Positions 1-8,025 of a DNA stretch of 40,067 bases are shown here, one piece after another (within the stretch, counting starts at the first letter, position 1; each line of letters begins with the position of its first letter). The notes below the pieces were generated by a model, which was not told the origin of the DNA, searched no databases, and saw only the letters and a list, made by a program, of their open reading frames with translations. Where the stretch lies: NCBI GenBank assembly GCA_964496595.1, contig CAZCAI010000021.1, positions 1 through 40,067 on the forward strand. The letters run 5' to 3'. The translations under genes and the position numbers were made by a program. This DNA comes from JAAAOZ01 sp964496595 (lineage in GTDB: Bacteria; Chloroflexota; Anaerolineae; B4-G1; SLSP01).

Positions 1-656
1 CCGGCGAAGACGGTGCGATCCTCGGCGAAGTTGGGACTGACGGCCAGCGCCTGCACGGCAGCCTCCGGCGCTTCATCGGCAGGGAGCCACGCGCGCCCCC
101 CGTTGGGCGTGCGATAGAGGCCGCGCGTCGTCGCGGCGAAGGCCTCCCAGCGGCGGATGCGCGCGGGGACCACTTCATCGCGGCGCAGCGTCGGCGCCGA
201 GGCCAACGCGACGACGTGGAGGTCTTCCAGGCCGAAGTTGGCGACGCGCCAATCGCGGCCCTGGTTGGTGGAGCGCACGATGCCCGCGCCGTCGGTCGCG
301 GCCAACACGTCGCCTTCCCTTGCGACGTTAGGCGAAGGCAACACCGCCGTGATTGTCGCATCCACTTGATGCGCCCGGCCCCGATACCAGGTCGCGCCGT
401 CTTTGCCTTCTTGGCCTACGTTGGCGTAGGCCAGTTCGCCCACGACGTTGCCGGCCCACAGCAGATCATCGCTGCCAGCCAGCGCGCTCACGCCGGGGAT
501 CGGTTGGGGGAAAAGGAGCCGCCAGCCCGCCGATGTCTTCCGCACGAGGCCCACCTCGGCGCCCAGCCACCAGATCCCGGCCACCGGCCCAACCGCCTGG
601 AAGACGACGCCGCCCGGCGCGATCACGCCCATCTTCTGCCACTCATACTTCGCCAT
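1..656 (-). CDS. BNR/sialidase-like repeat protein, partial (3' end beyond the window)
   Basis: Open reading frame on the minus strand from ATG at 656 to the window edge, 218 codons with no stop. The start is preceded by a GGGAG Shine-Dalgarno-like sequence. The product begins MAKYEWQKMGVIAPGG and has no signal peptide. It carries repeated beta-propeller-type modules: 'VLAATDGAGIVRSTNQGRDW' about residues 113-132, and a second 'AATTRGLYRTPNGGRAW' about residues 172-188, each with the alternating glycine and 'S/TxxxGxxW' pattern of BNR/Asp-box repeats. Such proteins are often non-enzymatic propellers (Ycf48-like or sortilin-like), so no activity is claimed. It follows the GroEL paralogue by 68 bp on the same strand and is probably the last visible member of the sugar operon. 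The repeat pattern is seen directly; the role is unknown. Confidence 0.72.
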   Translation of the reverse strand, partial: MAKYEWQKMGVIAPGGVVFQAVGPVAGIWWLGAEVGLVRKTSAGWRLLFPQPIPGVSALAGSDDLLWAGNVVGELAYANVGQEGKDGATWYRGRAHQVDATITAVLPSPNVAREGDVLAATDGAGIVRSTNQGRDWRVANFGLEDLHVVALASAPTLRRDEVVPARIRRWEAFAATTRGLYRTPNGGRAWLPADEAPEAAVQALAVSPNFAEDRTVFA

Positions 657-724
657 GTTCACTCCCTTGATCCAATGCCAAACCCCACTTCACGCACTAC
701 GTTCGTTACGTGGCTGACTACAAA

Positions 725-2395
725 CTACGGTTCCAGACTCGTGCGCGGACGGCGCTTGAGGACGGTGACCTCGGTCGTCAGGGCCATCATCGCGCCGCTG
801 ACAGCGGTCGCCAGCGCGGTGTGCAACACGCCGACCGCGTCCAGGATCCCCGCCTCGCGCATCGCCACCACCTGATCCGCGATAGCATCGTAGCCGAAGT
901 CCGGCCCGCGCCGTCGCACCTCGTAGAGCGCCATCGATGGCTCGGTCTTGCCGACGTTGTGCACGATCTGACGGAACGGGGCCTCCAGCGCACGGGCCAC
1001 AATCCGCTGGCCCCACGCGGCCTCGTCAGAAGCAACATCTACACTATCTACAGCGGGGATGCAGTTGAGATAGCCCACGCCGCCGCCGGGCACGACGCCC
1101 TTGCGCAATGCGCTCGGCAGGGCGCGCAGGGCCTTTTCGGCGTGCTGATGCTTGACCTTGCGCTCGGTTTTGGTAAAGGCCCCGATCTTGAGCGTGCCGA
1201 TCTGACCGGCCAAGCGCGCCAGGCGAAATTGCAGTTCCTCGCGCGCCCGATCCTCATCTTTCCCGCCGGCGGCTGGCAGCGCCTCCAAGTGCGCGCGCAA
1301 GGTCGCGATCCGGGCGCGAACGGCGCTGTGATGGCGGCGGTCGCCGACGACGATCAGGTCATCCGCCGTGGCCTCCACGCGCTGAGCGGAGCCAAAGTAG
1401 GCGGGCCTAAGATGCTGCAAGGGCGGCCCGGCTATATTGCCGATGATCGTAGCGCCCGTCAACGTGGCCAGATCCTCGAAATCGGCGGTCAGTTTGTCGC
1501 CGGCACGCTTCAACTCCGCCGCGACGACGTAGAGCTTCTCCTGGCGGTGATTCGCCACCAGCGCCTGTCGCGCGACGCCGGTGATTTTCTCGGCGATCAC
1601 GACCAACTTCCGGCTGTTGAGCTGTGAAAGGCACGCGAGGATTGGACGCAGGTCGTCTAATGTCGTGAGCGTCCCCGCGATCAGCACGACGGGGATCTGG
1701 CGATCCCCTTGCAGCGATTTCACGACCGCGCGGCGGCGGACGGCGTCGGTGATGAGATAGGGCGAGGCCAGTTGCCCCTGCCAGCGCCCGCCTTCTAAAT
1801 ACTCGCGCTCGATGTAGGGCGCGAGGTAGTCCTTGATGTCGATGTGGGCCTCCGGGCCAAGGATGTGAAACATCTCGCCCAACACCAGGCTGAGATCGGG
1901 ATCGCCCGTGATGGCGTGGGCCACGCGGATGAGATCGTCCTCAGTGGTCACCGGCTGGGCCTGCGCCGCCAACGCGGAGAGCGCCGCCTGCGCCGCCGCA
2001 TCGATGCCGCGACGCAGCACCATCGGATTCGCGCCGGCCGCAACGGCCCGATGCGCTTGATCCAGCAGCGATTGGGCCAGGACAGCGGTGGCGGCACAGC
2101 CATCGCCCACGCGGGTGTGGACGCGCCACACGAGATTGCGGAGCAGCATCGCGCCGACATCCTCGCCTCGGTCGGGAAACTGAAGCACGCGCCGCGCGAT
2201 GGTCGCGGCATCGCTCAACATCTCGATCTCATCGCGGGAGGCGGGCTGGTAGGAGAGTACGTTGCCTTGTGCCGGGCCAAGCGTCACGGCCAACACGCGG
2301 GCCAGTTGATCGAAGCCACGCTTGAGTCGCCGGCCCGCCTCCGGCGCGGGTAGCACGCCATACGCGCGGGGGCGTGAGGGGAAATTCTGGGGCAT
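725..2395 (-). CDS. Divergent GroEL/Cpn60 paralogue
   Basis: 556 residues, about the length of GroEL (~545). Group I chaperonin landmarks are visible: 'VTLGPAQGNVL' near residue 38 (GroEL TLGPKGRNV), 'DAATIARRV' (GroEL KDGVTIAKEI), 'VGDGCAATAVLAQ' near residue 97 (GroEL AGDGTTTATVLAQ, retaining the Asp87 equivalent) and 'RKGVVPGGGVGYL' near residue 432 (GroEL [12 protein letters not shown]). The Asp398 equivalent, which activates water for ATP hydrolysis, aligns with Lys421 in 'AEKALRALPSALRKG'. It also lacks a GGM-rich tail and ends in 'KRRPRTSLEP'. ATG at 2395 is chosen because longer starts would overlap the upstream oxidoreductase, which stops at 2409. No GroES is adjacent. It is probably a specialised or inactive paralogue and not the housekeeping chaperonin. 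Confidence 0.8.
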   Translation of the reverse strand: MPQNFPSRPRAYGVLPAPEAGRRLKRGFDQLARVLAVTLGPAQGNVLSYQPASRDEIEMLSDAATIARRVLQFPDRGEDVGAMLLRNLVWRVHTRVGDGCAATAVLAQSLLDQAHRAVAAGANPMVLRRGIDAAAQAALSALAAQAQPVTTEDDLIRVAHAITGDPDLSLVLGEMFHILGPEAHIDIKDYLAPYIEREYLEGGRWQGQLASPYLITDAVRRRAVVKSLQGDRQIPVVLIAGTLTTLDDLRPILACLSQLNSRKLVVIAEKITGVARQALVANHRQEKLYVVAAELKRAGDKLTADFEDLATLTGATIIGNIAGPPLQHLRPAYFGSAQRVEATADDLIVVGDRRHHSAVRARIATLRAHLEALPAAGGKDEDRAREELQFRLARLAGQIGTLKIGAFTKTERKVKHQHAEKALRALPSALRKGVVPGGGVGYLNCIPAVDSVDVASDEAAWGQRIVARALEAPFRQIVHNVGKTEPSMALYEVRRRGPDFGYDAIADQVVAMREAGILDAVGVLHTALATAVSGAMMALTTEVTVLKRRPRTSLEP

Positions 2396-2408
2396 ACGCT
2401 GAGATCGC

Positions 2409-3491
2409 CTACTCACTCTGGAGCTTGATCGTCTTGCCGGTGCGGATCGATTCCATCGCACCGAGCGCCACGCGCAGCGCGCGGATGCCCTCCGCGCCGC
2501 CGGCCAGCGGGGTCAGATCGTTCTGGATGCAGTAGGCGAAGTTCGCGATCTCGCGCCGGTACATATCCTGCCGCGAGGAAGCGACGATCTGCCAACGCTC
2601 CTCAATTGAAGGTTCATCGCCAGTCGCTTCGTCTTTTTCATCAAAGACACTGCCGGCCACCTCATAGAGCGCGCGGACCTCTTGATGATCGCGGGCGTAG
2701 AACGCCTCGGCGAAGCCGTTAGCGCCCAGGATTTGATCGCGGGCCGGGGGCGGGGTGACGGAGGGCGGCAGGCCCCAGCAGACGTTGAAGACGCCGATGT
2801 CGCCGGAGGCATAGGTCACCGTGATGGTCGCGGTCTCGCAGGCGATCTCGCTCACGGAGGCCAACTCCTCGCGCCCTTCGCCGAAGGTCAAGCCGCGAGC
2901 GAAGACCTCGACCGGCTCCGAATCGAAGATGTAGGCCCACAGATCGAAGAGGTGCACGCCCATATCGATGATGGGGCCGCCGTTGGCGTTCGCGTCGTGC
3001 ATTTCGAGTTTGGGCCGGATTTCGCGGAAATCGGTGGCCTGATAGAGGACGGGGCGGCCCAGTTGGCCCGCGCTCAACCAGGCGCGCATCGCGGGCAGGA
3101 TGGGCGATTGGCGGCGCATGAAGCCCAGCGCCAGCTTGACGCCGTTCTCCTCTGCCGCTTTGATCATCGCTTCGGCGCCCTCTAACGTCAACGCGATGGG
3201 CTTCTCGCTGATCACGTGCTTGCCATGCTCGGCGGCGTAGACGCTGATCTCCGAGTGGGAACATGTGGGCACGCAAACCGAAACGACATCCACACCCTCG
3301 AGGGGAACCTCGCGATAGTTCAAATACCATTCATCCAGACCGCACTTCTCGGCCAGGATTTTCGCCCGCGCCTCGATGATGTCCACCACGGCCACCACCT
3401 TGGCGTTCGGCAGGCGCTGCCAGGCTTCCGCGTGGACGGTGCCCAACGCGCCGCATCCAACTACACATACATTAAGTTGTTGTTTACTCAT
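2409..3491 (-). CDS. Gfo/Idh/MocA family NAD(P)-dependent oxidoreductase
   Basis: 360 residues, typical of the family. The N-terminal Rossmann fold shows 'NVCVVGCGALGTVHAEAW' (GxGxxG-type nucleotide loop), then 'VVSVCVPTCSHSE' and the family-defining 'HVISEKPIAL' (the EKP lysine). The C-terminal substrate domain carries 'GGPIIDMGVHLFDL', with the Asp and His of the catalytic D-x-G-x-H motif. The start at 3491 gives MSKQQLNV and has AAGAGAG about 5 bases upstream; an in-frame ATG at 3527 is less likely. These enzymes oxidise or reduce hydroxyls of sugars, inositols or their derivatives. Pairing with the IolE-like protein upstream (about 220 bp away) suggests oxidation of a ring hydroxyl followed by isomerisation or dehydration of the keto-sugar. 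The actual substrate cannot be read from sequence. Confidence 0.88.
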   Translation of the reverse strand: MSKQQLNVCVVGCGALGTVHAEAWQRLPNAKVVAVVDIIEARAKILAEKCGLDEWYLNYREVPLEGVDVVSVCVPTCSHSEISVYAAEHGKHVISEKPIALTLEGAEAMIKAAEENGVKLALGFMRRQSPILPAMRAWLSAGQLGRPVLYQATDFREIRPKLEMHDANANGGPIIDMGVHLFDLWAYIFDSEPVEVFARGLTFGEGREELASVSEIACETATITVTYASGDIGVFNVCWGLPPSVTPPPARDQILGANGFAEAFYARDHQEVRALYEVAGSVFDEKDEATGDEPSIEERWQIVASSRQDMYRREIANFAYCIQNDLTPLAGGAEGIRALRVALGAMESIRTGKTIKLQSE

Positions 3492-3587
3492 AGTAGCTCT
3501 CTTAATCCTTGATTCGTTATCCATCAAACAATCTTACACCTCTATCTTCTCAGCAGATGAAGCGAATTCAGCAATTAGCCAACACTT

Positions 3588-3688
3588 GTTCGTAGTCAGG
3601 CACGCAATGAACTAGAGTGCCGTTGTGAAGCCCGAAAAACGCCACTCCGCTTAAGCTCAAAGGCTCCGCTCCGAGGCTTACTACGAAC
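3588..3688. repeat. 101-bp segment bounded by 9-bp perfect inverted repeats (MITE-like)
   Basis: GTTCGTAGT at 3588-3596 is matched by ACTACGAAC at 3680-3688. The similarity continues inward as NAGNC. The 80-bp interior holds no ORF and lies in the gap between the dehydrogenase and the isomerase/epimerase genes. It could be a miniature transposable element, a REP-like palindrome or an mRNA foldback. No target duplication is obvious. Confidence 0.4.
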
Positions 3689-3714
3689 CAAAATTGATGC
3701 TTTAGCTCGATGGC

Positions 3715-4485
3715 TTACAGATCGAAGGCCGTGCGCAGATACTCGCGGCTGATGCGCGCGCTCTCTACGGGCGCGCGTTGCACCTCGTCCTGCTCGACGA
3801 CGAGCCAGCCGTCATAGCGCTCGGTGATCAGCGGCAGCACGGCGGAAAAATCGACCTCGCCGCGTCCCAGCTCCATCCACGCATCTGAGGTAGTGTCCTT
3901 AAGGTGGAAGTAGCCGATGCGGTCGCGATCCAGAAGATAGCGCGCGATCTCCGCCGGATCGGCGCCGCCGCGCTCGACCCAGGCGAGATCCAAGCAGAAG
4001 GAGACGAAGGCGGGGTCGGTGTGCTCGACTAAATAGCGCAGTTCGGCTGCATCGTTTTCGATCTCCCAGTAGTGATTGTGATAGCAGAGCGTCAATCCCG
4101 CTGCCCGGCAGCGCTCGCCGACGGCGTTGAGGGAGGTCGCCTGTTGCCGCATCTCTGCCTCGGTTTTGTCCTCCTTGAGCTTGCCGCTAAAAGGCAAGTA
4201 AGGCGCGCCAACTTCGGCCGCGAAGGCCATAGCGCGTTCAAGATCGGCCATCGCCTGCTCCACAGCGTCGGGATCGTAGATCTCGCCGCCGACGTGGATG
4301 CCGGCCACCACCAGCCCGCGCTCGTCCAGCAGAGCCTGGAAAGCCGCCGGGTGCGCCAAATCCAAATGCTGCGCGCCGATCTCAAAGCCGTCGTAGCCGG
4401 CGGCGACGATGTCATCCAAAATATCGGGGAGCTGTTTCTGATTCATCTCCGGCCCCCATGGGCGCGTCTGAACACCAATTTTCAT
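3715..4485 (-). CDS. Sugar phosphate isomerase/epimerase, IolE-like TIM barrel
   Basis: 256 residues, the usual length for the AP-endonuclease-2-like (xylose isomerase-like) TIM-barrel family. It begins MKIGVQTRPWG from ATG at 4485 with an excellent GGAGG ten bases upstream. Probable metal-binding residues are present: 'LCYHNHYWEIE' (His-x-His-Glu strand), 'FCLDLAWVERGG' (Asp), 'IGYFHLKD' (His) and 'WLVVEQDEV' (Glu). The reading frame stays open upstream to 5139, but that extension runs antiphase through the permease gene and the repeat array, so it is not coding. Relatives include inosose dehydratase (IolE), hydroxypyruvate isomerase and 3-keto-sugar isomerases or dehydratases. It probably acts with the Gfo/Idh/MocA enzyme downstream in one catabolic route. 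Confidence 0.85.
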   Translation of the reverse strand: MKIGVQTRPWGPEMNQKQLPDILDDIVAAGYDGFEIGAQHLDLAHPAAFQALLDERGLVVAGIHVGGEIYDPDAVEQAMADLERAMAFAAEVGAPYLPFSGKLKEDKTEAEMRQQATSLNAVGERCRAAGLTLCYHNHYWEIENDAAELRYLVEHTDPAFVSFCLDLAWVERGGADPAEIARYLLDRDRIGYFHLKDTTSDAWMELGRGEVDFSAVLPLITERYDGWLVVEQDEVQRAPVESARISREYLRTAFDL

Positions 4486-4500
4486 AATAGGTAAACCTCC

Positions 4501-4604
4501 GTTAAGAATGGTGAATTTAGAATGGCGAATTAAGAATTGCAAATAATGAGTAATGACGCTGGAAAAAGATTCAAAAATTCGCAATTCATCATTCGCAATT
4601 TTAT
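4501..4604. repeat. Heptad foldback repeat A
   Basis: The left arm (about 4502-4550) is a degenerate period-7 run of GAATNNN units. The right arm (about 4573-4604) is made of the complementary NNNATTC units. The two arms could pair as a long AT-rich stem around a roughly 20-base centre. It separates the second permease gene from the isomerase/epimerase gene within the operon and may stabilise or partly terminate the message. Confidence 0.7.
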
Positions 4605-5510
4605 TTACCCTTTCAAGCCGGTGGTGGCGATGCCGCGCACGAAGTAGCGTTGGGCGAAGATGAAGAGCAGGACCATCGGCGCCATCATCGCGGTGCTGGC
4701 CGCGAAGACCAACTCCCATCTGGCGGCGTAGGCGTCGTTCAGGCTGCGGATACCCAACGGCAACGTCCACAAATCCATGCTGTTGACGTAGATCAACGGC
4801 TCGAGGAACGAGTTGTAGTGCTGCAACAGGGAGAAGACGGCGACCGTGGCAAGCACGGGCTTGGAGAGGGGCAGGATGATGCGGAAGAAAATATGGAAGT
4901 GGTTGGCGCCGTCGATCAACGCCGCGTCGTCGAGATCCTTGGGCAAGCCACGCATAAACTGGCGCATCAAGAAGATGTAGAAGGGCGATCCGCCCAGCCA
5001 GTAGGGCACGATGAGGGGCAAAAAGGAGTCGATCCAGCCTAAGTTGCGAAAGATGACGAAGCGCGGGACGAGCATAATGACCTCCGGCAGCATCAGGGTG
5101 CCGACGACCAGGGAGAAGAAGAAATCCCGGCCCGGCCAACGTAAACGTGCGAAGCTATACCCGACCAATCCAGATGAGAGGATGGTCCCCAAGACGGCCA
5201 AGATCACCACAACAAAGCTGTTCCACGCGAACCGCGCCATCGGAATTTCCTGAAAGGCACGCGTGTAGTTCTTCCATTGTGGGTCTCTGGGCAGCCAAAC
5301 GATGGGATGGGCGAAGATCTCCGTCGAGGCCTTCAGCGAGGAGGCGACCATCCAAATCGTAGGGATAAGAAAACTGACGAGCACTGCCGTCATCAAAATC
5401 TGGAGAAGCACCAGCCCTACCTTGGAGGTGGTTTTGCGGTTCTCGTAGAGCCAGAATCGAATATCACGGCGGATACGCTCAATCTTAGACTCTTGTTGTG
5501 TTGTAGTCAT
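4605..5510 (-). CDS. CUT1 ABC sugar transporter permease, MalG-like
   Basis: 301 residues with an N-terminal cytoplasmic stretch, then six predicted hydrophobic segments (first about 32-52, last about 267-290). The coupling loop that touches the ATPase (EAA motif) is visible as 'DDAALIDGANHFHIFFRIILPLSKP' at about residues 191-215. The C-terminal 'QRYFVRGIATTGLKG' is the typical ending of MalG-type permeases (RYFVxGLTxGAVKG). The start at 5510 has AGGAG six bases upstream and lies 9 bp after the stop of the first permease gene, so the two are probably translationally coupled. It forms the membrane channel with the neighbouring MalF-like subunit. No nucleotide-binding subunit is encoded here. 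Confidence 0.92.
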   Translation of the reverse strand: MTTTQQESKIERIRRDIRFWLYENRKTTSKVGLVLLQILMTAVLVSFLIPTIWMVASSLKASTEIFAHPIVWLPRDPQWKNYTRAFQEIPMARFAWNSFVVVILAVLGTILSSGLVGYSFARLRWPGRDFFFSLVVGTLMLPEVIMLVPRFVIFRNLGWIDSFLPLIVPYWLGGSPFYIFLMRQFMRGLPKDLDDAALIDGANHFHIFFRIILPLSKPVLATVAVFSLLQHYNSFLEPLIYVNSMDLWTLPLGIRSLNDAYAARWELVFAASTAMMAPMVLLFIFAQRYFVRGIATTGLKG

Positions 5511-5519
5511 CTCGCTCTC

Positions 5520-6446
5520 CTATTCCTCGTAGTAAACCCAGCGATTGGAGATGTAAAATTGCGCAATCGTGAACCCGATAATGATCACAAAAGCCTCCCA
5601 GGCCAGCGCCGAGGCGTACCCCATGTTGAAGTAATTGAAGCCCTGGCGGTAGATGTTCAACACGACGAAGAGCGTCGCGTTCTCCGGCCCTCCCTGGGTG
5701 ATAATCATCGAGGGGATAAAGGTCTGGAAGGAGTTGATAATCGCCATCACCATGTTATAGAAGATCAACGGCGTCATCAGCGGGATCACGATGTAGCGCA
5801 GGCGTTGCAACGGGCCGGCGCCATCAATGCTCGAAGCCTCCAACAACGAGGGCGAGATATTCCCCAGGCCGGCGATGAAAATCACCATCTGCCGCCCGAT
5901 CATCCAGAAGGACATAAAGATGAACGCCGGTTTCGCCAGTTCGGGATCAAACAGCCATTGCCTGGGCGCGATGCCGACCCACCCCAATATCTCATTGAGG
6001 ATGCCAAACTCCGGGTGAAAGACCCGCTGCCAAACAACGGCGCTGGCTACCAACGGGACGATGATGGGCATATAAAAGCCCGCGCGATACACGTCGCGGA
6101 ATTTGATCTTAGCTCGCAACGCCATCGCCAAAGAAAAAGATATGATTAACTGGATAGGCACGGCGAAGATGGTGTAGTAGGCGCTATTGTATAAACTCTT
6201 GAGCGAGTGCGCATCCTGAAACATTCGCACGAAGTTCGCGAATCCGACAAAACGCGGCGGGGAGAGCAGATCCCATTTATGAAAGGACAACCACACTGAG
6301 TAAAGCATCGGATAGGCGACAAACGCGATGAATCCGATGATAAAGGGCGAGGCAAAGAGATACCCATTAAACCACTCCCAGAACTTCAAAGAGCCTCCGG
6401 GCGCGGAGAATCTACGCTTCTTCTTTATTTCGGTTTTGACAAACAC
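5520..6446 (-). CDS. CUT1 ABC sugar transporter permease, MalF-like
   Basis: 308 residues with six hydrophobic segments; the first is about 'GYLFASPFIIGFIAFVAYP'. The EAA coupling loop reads 'LLEASSIDGAGPLQRLRYI', followed by the 'IPLMTPLIF' segment. GTG at 6446 is chosen because AGGAGG stands six bases before it; a TTG ten codons further upstream would swallow that Shine-Dalgarno sequence. It follows the solute-binding protein gene across a 13-bp-stem hairpin. With the MalG-like subunit it should form a heterodimeric importer for an oligosaccharide or sugar derivative delivered by the upstream lipoprotein. Confidence 0.9.
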   Translation of the reverse strand: MFVKTEIKKKRRFSAPGGSLKFWEWFNGYLFASPFIIGFIAFVAYPMLYSVWLSFHKWDLLSPPRFVGFANFVRMFQDAHSLKSLYNSAYYTIFAVPIQLIISFSLAMALRAKIKFRDVYRAGFYMPIIVPLVASAVVWQRVFHPEFGILNEILGWVGIAPRQWLFDPELAKPAFIFMSFWMIGRQMVIFIAGLGNISPSLLEASSIDGAGPLQRLRYIVIPLMTPLIFYNMVMAIINSFQTFIPSMIITQGGPENATLFVVLNIYRQGFNYFNMGYASALAWEAFVIIIGFTIAQFYISNRWVYYEE

Positions 6447-6481
6447 GATACCCCTCCTTGCTTGCCTTGCGGGCAATGAAG

Positions 6482-6512
6482 GACCTCGGAGGTCGCAGTG
6501 ACCTCCGAGGTC
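6482..6512 (-). promoter_or_regulatory. Perfect 13-bp hairpin between solute-binding protein and permease genes
   Basis: GACCTCGGAGGTC (6482-6494) and its exact complement (6500-6512) flank a 5-base loop. Each arm is itself a 6-1-6 palindrome. There is no following T-run. Placed 10 bp after the lipoprotein stop and about 35 bp before the permease start, it fits the intercistronic hairpins that protect binding-protein mRNA and lower downstream permease expression, as described for malE-malF. A dispersed palindromic repeat is the alternative. Confidence 0.6.
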
Positions 6513-6522
6513 TCAAGTGCGA

Positions 6523-7911
6523 TTACTGGGAAGCCCAATAATCGTCAATTAACTTTTGCAGTTCCTCATCCACCTTGGGGAGCGCCTCTTCTGCCGTTTG
6601 GCTGCCGTTCATCATTGGATCGTAGCCGTAGGGCTTGACGACCTCGCTCCACATCTTACTACGAGGCACGCCGCCGATGACGTCAACCTCAGAGCGCTTA
6701 ATCGCCTCAACAAAGGCTTGACCATTGTCAACGCCGAAGCGTTCCTTGATCATCGGGAGCCAGTAGCTCTCCAAGAGCTTCATGCTGTTGGGAATCCGGC
6801 CCGTGATCTCGGAATAACGCTTGTCGCCCTCTTCGCCGGCGATGTAGCTGACGAAGCCCCACGCCGCGTCCTTCTGGTCGCCTTCCATAATCACAACGCC
6901 CTCGGCCCAACCACGATGCGGACGATCAGGATCGGCGGCTTCGGGCATCAAAACGACGTCGAAATCCACGGCCTTGCCATCTTCACGAAGTTCTGGGCTA
7001 TCGAGCATGGGGAAATACCAGGGGCCTTCGTATTTCATAGCGGAGTTGCCGGTCTCGATGGTGTTGGCGCCGCCTTCCAAGTCGGCGGGCGTCGGGGAGA
7101 TCTTGAGGGTGTGGTAGACGTCATAAGCCACCAACTGAAGCATATCCACGATTTCGGGTTGAGTGAATTGAGCCTTCGTGGGGTCAATCAGCTTATCGAA
7201 TTCCTGCTTGCCGGTGCCCCGGGTGTAGGCGACATCACGGAACCAATTGCCGTTGGCCTGCAAGCCGAACATCTTATTGGCGCCGCTGGTGTCCGTCAAC
7301 TGCTTCGCCATCTCCAAGAACTCATCCATCGTCCAGTTATCGGTGGGGTAGTCCATGCCGGCATCATCGAAGGGTTTCTTGGCGTAGAACATCACCATCG
7401 TCCCGATCTGCAGGGGGACGAGATAGGTCTGGCCATCGCGAACGGTGCTCTGCTCAATGGATGTCACGCCTTCCGGATAGGGATCGGTAAAGTTATCGCG
7501 CGCGATGTAGTCATCGATGGGGGCCAATAGGCCCTTGTCGGCGTACGTCTGCCACTCCCAGCCCTGGAACGAGGAAACATCGGGCGGGGTGCCGCCGGCG
7601 ACCATGGTTTGAAGTTTGGGGTAGAAGTTGTTGCCGGGATCGGAGACCGTGGTCACTTTGATGGTGACGTTGGGTTTCATCTCCTCGTATGTGGCCTTGA
7701 ATTCTTCCCAGGCGGGGATGTCGGCGTTATCGCCCCATGCCAGGAACTCCAACGTGAGCGCCTCTTCTACCGGCGCATCGCCCTCGCCGCTGGGGGCCTC
7801 TTCCGCGCCGCCGCCACAGGCCGAAAGTACAGCCAGCGCCGCCGCGCCCTGCCCGGTAAGAATCAAAAACTGACGTCGCGTCAACGTAAGTGACGTCTTC
7901 TTCTCCTCCAT
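6523..7911 (-). CDS. ABC sugar-binding lipoprotein (SBP_bac_1 family)
   Basis: 462 residues, normal for CUT1 binding proteins. The N-terminus combines a twin-arginine-like 'LTRRQFLIL' (Arg12-Arg13) with a hydrophobic core and a lipobox 'VLSAC', so Cys32 should be lipidated. A Gly/Ala/Glu/Pro-rich linker follows, then the ligand-binding fold: 'LTLEFLAWGDNADIPAWEEF', 'PPDVSSFQGWEW', 'IGTMVMFYAKKPFDDAGM', 'AMKYEGPWYFPML' and 'GWAEGVVIMEGDQKDAAWGFVSYI'. The start has GAGGAGG 8 bases upstream. It captures the sugar outside the membrane and feeds the two permeases downstream. It is the first transporter gene after the isomerase, separated by 114 bp. Confidence 0.92.
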   Translation of the reverse strand: MEEKKTSLTLTRRQFLILTGQGAAALAVLSACGGGAEEAPSGEGDAPVEEALTLEFLAWGDNADIPAWEEFKATYEEMKPNVTIKVTTVSDPGNNFYPKLQTMVAGGTPPDVSSFQGWEWQTYADKGLLAPIDDYIARDNFTDPYPEGVTSIEQSTVRDGQTYLVPLQIGTMVMFYAKKPFDDAGMDYPTDNWTMDEFLEMAKQLTDTSGANKMFGLQANGNWFRDVAYTRGTGKQEFDKLIDPTKAQFTQPEIVDMLQLVAYDVYHTLKISPTPADLEGGANTIETGNSAMKYEGPWYFPMLDSPELREDGKAVDFDVVLMPEAADPDRPHRGWAEGVVIMEGDQKDAAWGFVSYIAGEEGDKRYSEITGRIPNSMKLLESYWLPMIKERFGVDNGQAFVEAIKRSEVDVIGGVPRSKMWSEVVKPYGYDPMMNGSQTAEEALPKVDEELQKLIDDYWASQ

Positions 7912-8025
7912 AGTTTAGTCCTCCTCAAAAAAAGCAAGTTTAAATGGTTGAATTTTCCGACAACGACTCGATACCATCGTGCTTAATTTAAAATCGTGCC
8001 ACCTCCTTTCGCGTTAGCGTCGCGC
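7912..8025 (-). promoter_or_regulatory. Intergenic region with paired 7-bp direct repeats, possible operator
   Basis: ATCGTGC occurs at 7976-7982 and again at 7993-7999, flanking the AT-rich core TTAATTTAAA. This could be a regulator binding site in front of the binding-protein gene. On the minus strand an orphan AAAGGAGGT sequence near 8003-8011 has no ATG behind it. No convincing -35/-10 pair was found. Confidence 0.25.

Noticed and set aside
216..875. Plus-strand 219-codon frame over the first kilobase
   Set aside because: It is antisense to the BNR-repeat gene and the GroEL paralogue; its translation is low-complexity Arg/His/Pro with no family features.
710..1627. Plus-strand 305-codon frame
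   Set aside because: Antisense shadow of the chaperonin gene in GC-rich DNA; no Shine-Dalgarno and no recognisable domain.
2396..2461. N-terminal extension of the GroEL paralogue
   Set aside because: The added residues are Arg/Ser-rich, lie inside the end of the dehydrogenase gene and do not resemble chaperonin sequence; MPQNFPS at 2395 is the better start.
4486..5139. Long upstream extension of the isomerase/epimerase frame
   Set aside because: It crosses heptad repeat A and then the permease gene in the wrong frame; GGAGG before ATG 4485 fixes the start.
6556..7530. Plus-strand 324-codon frame opposite the binding-protein gene
   Set aside because: Pure antisense shadow; the opposite strand has a lipobox, family motifs and a strong ribosome site.
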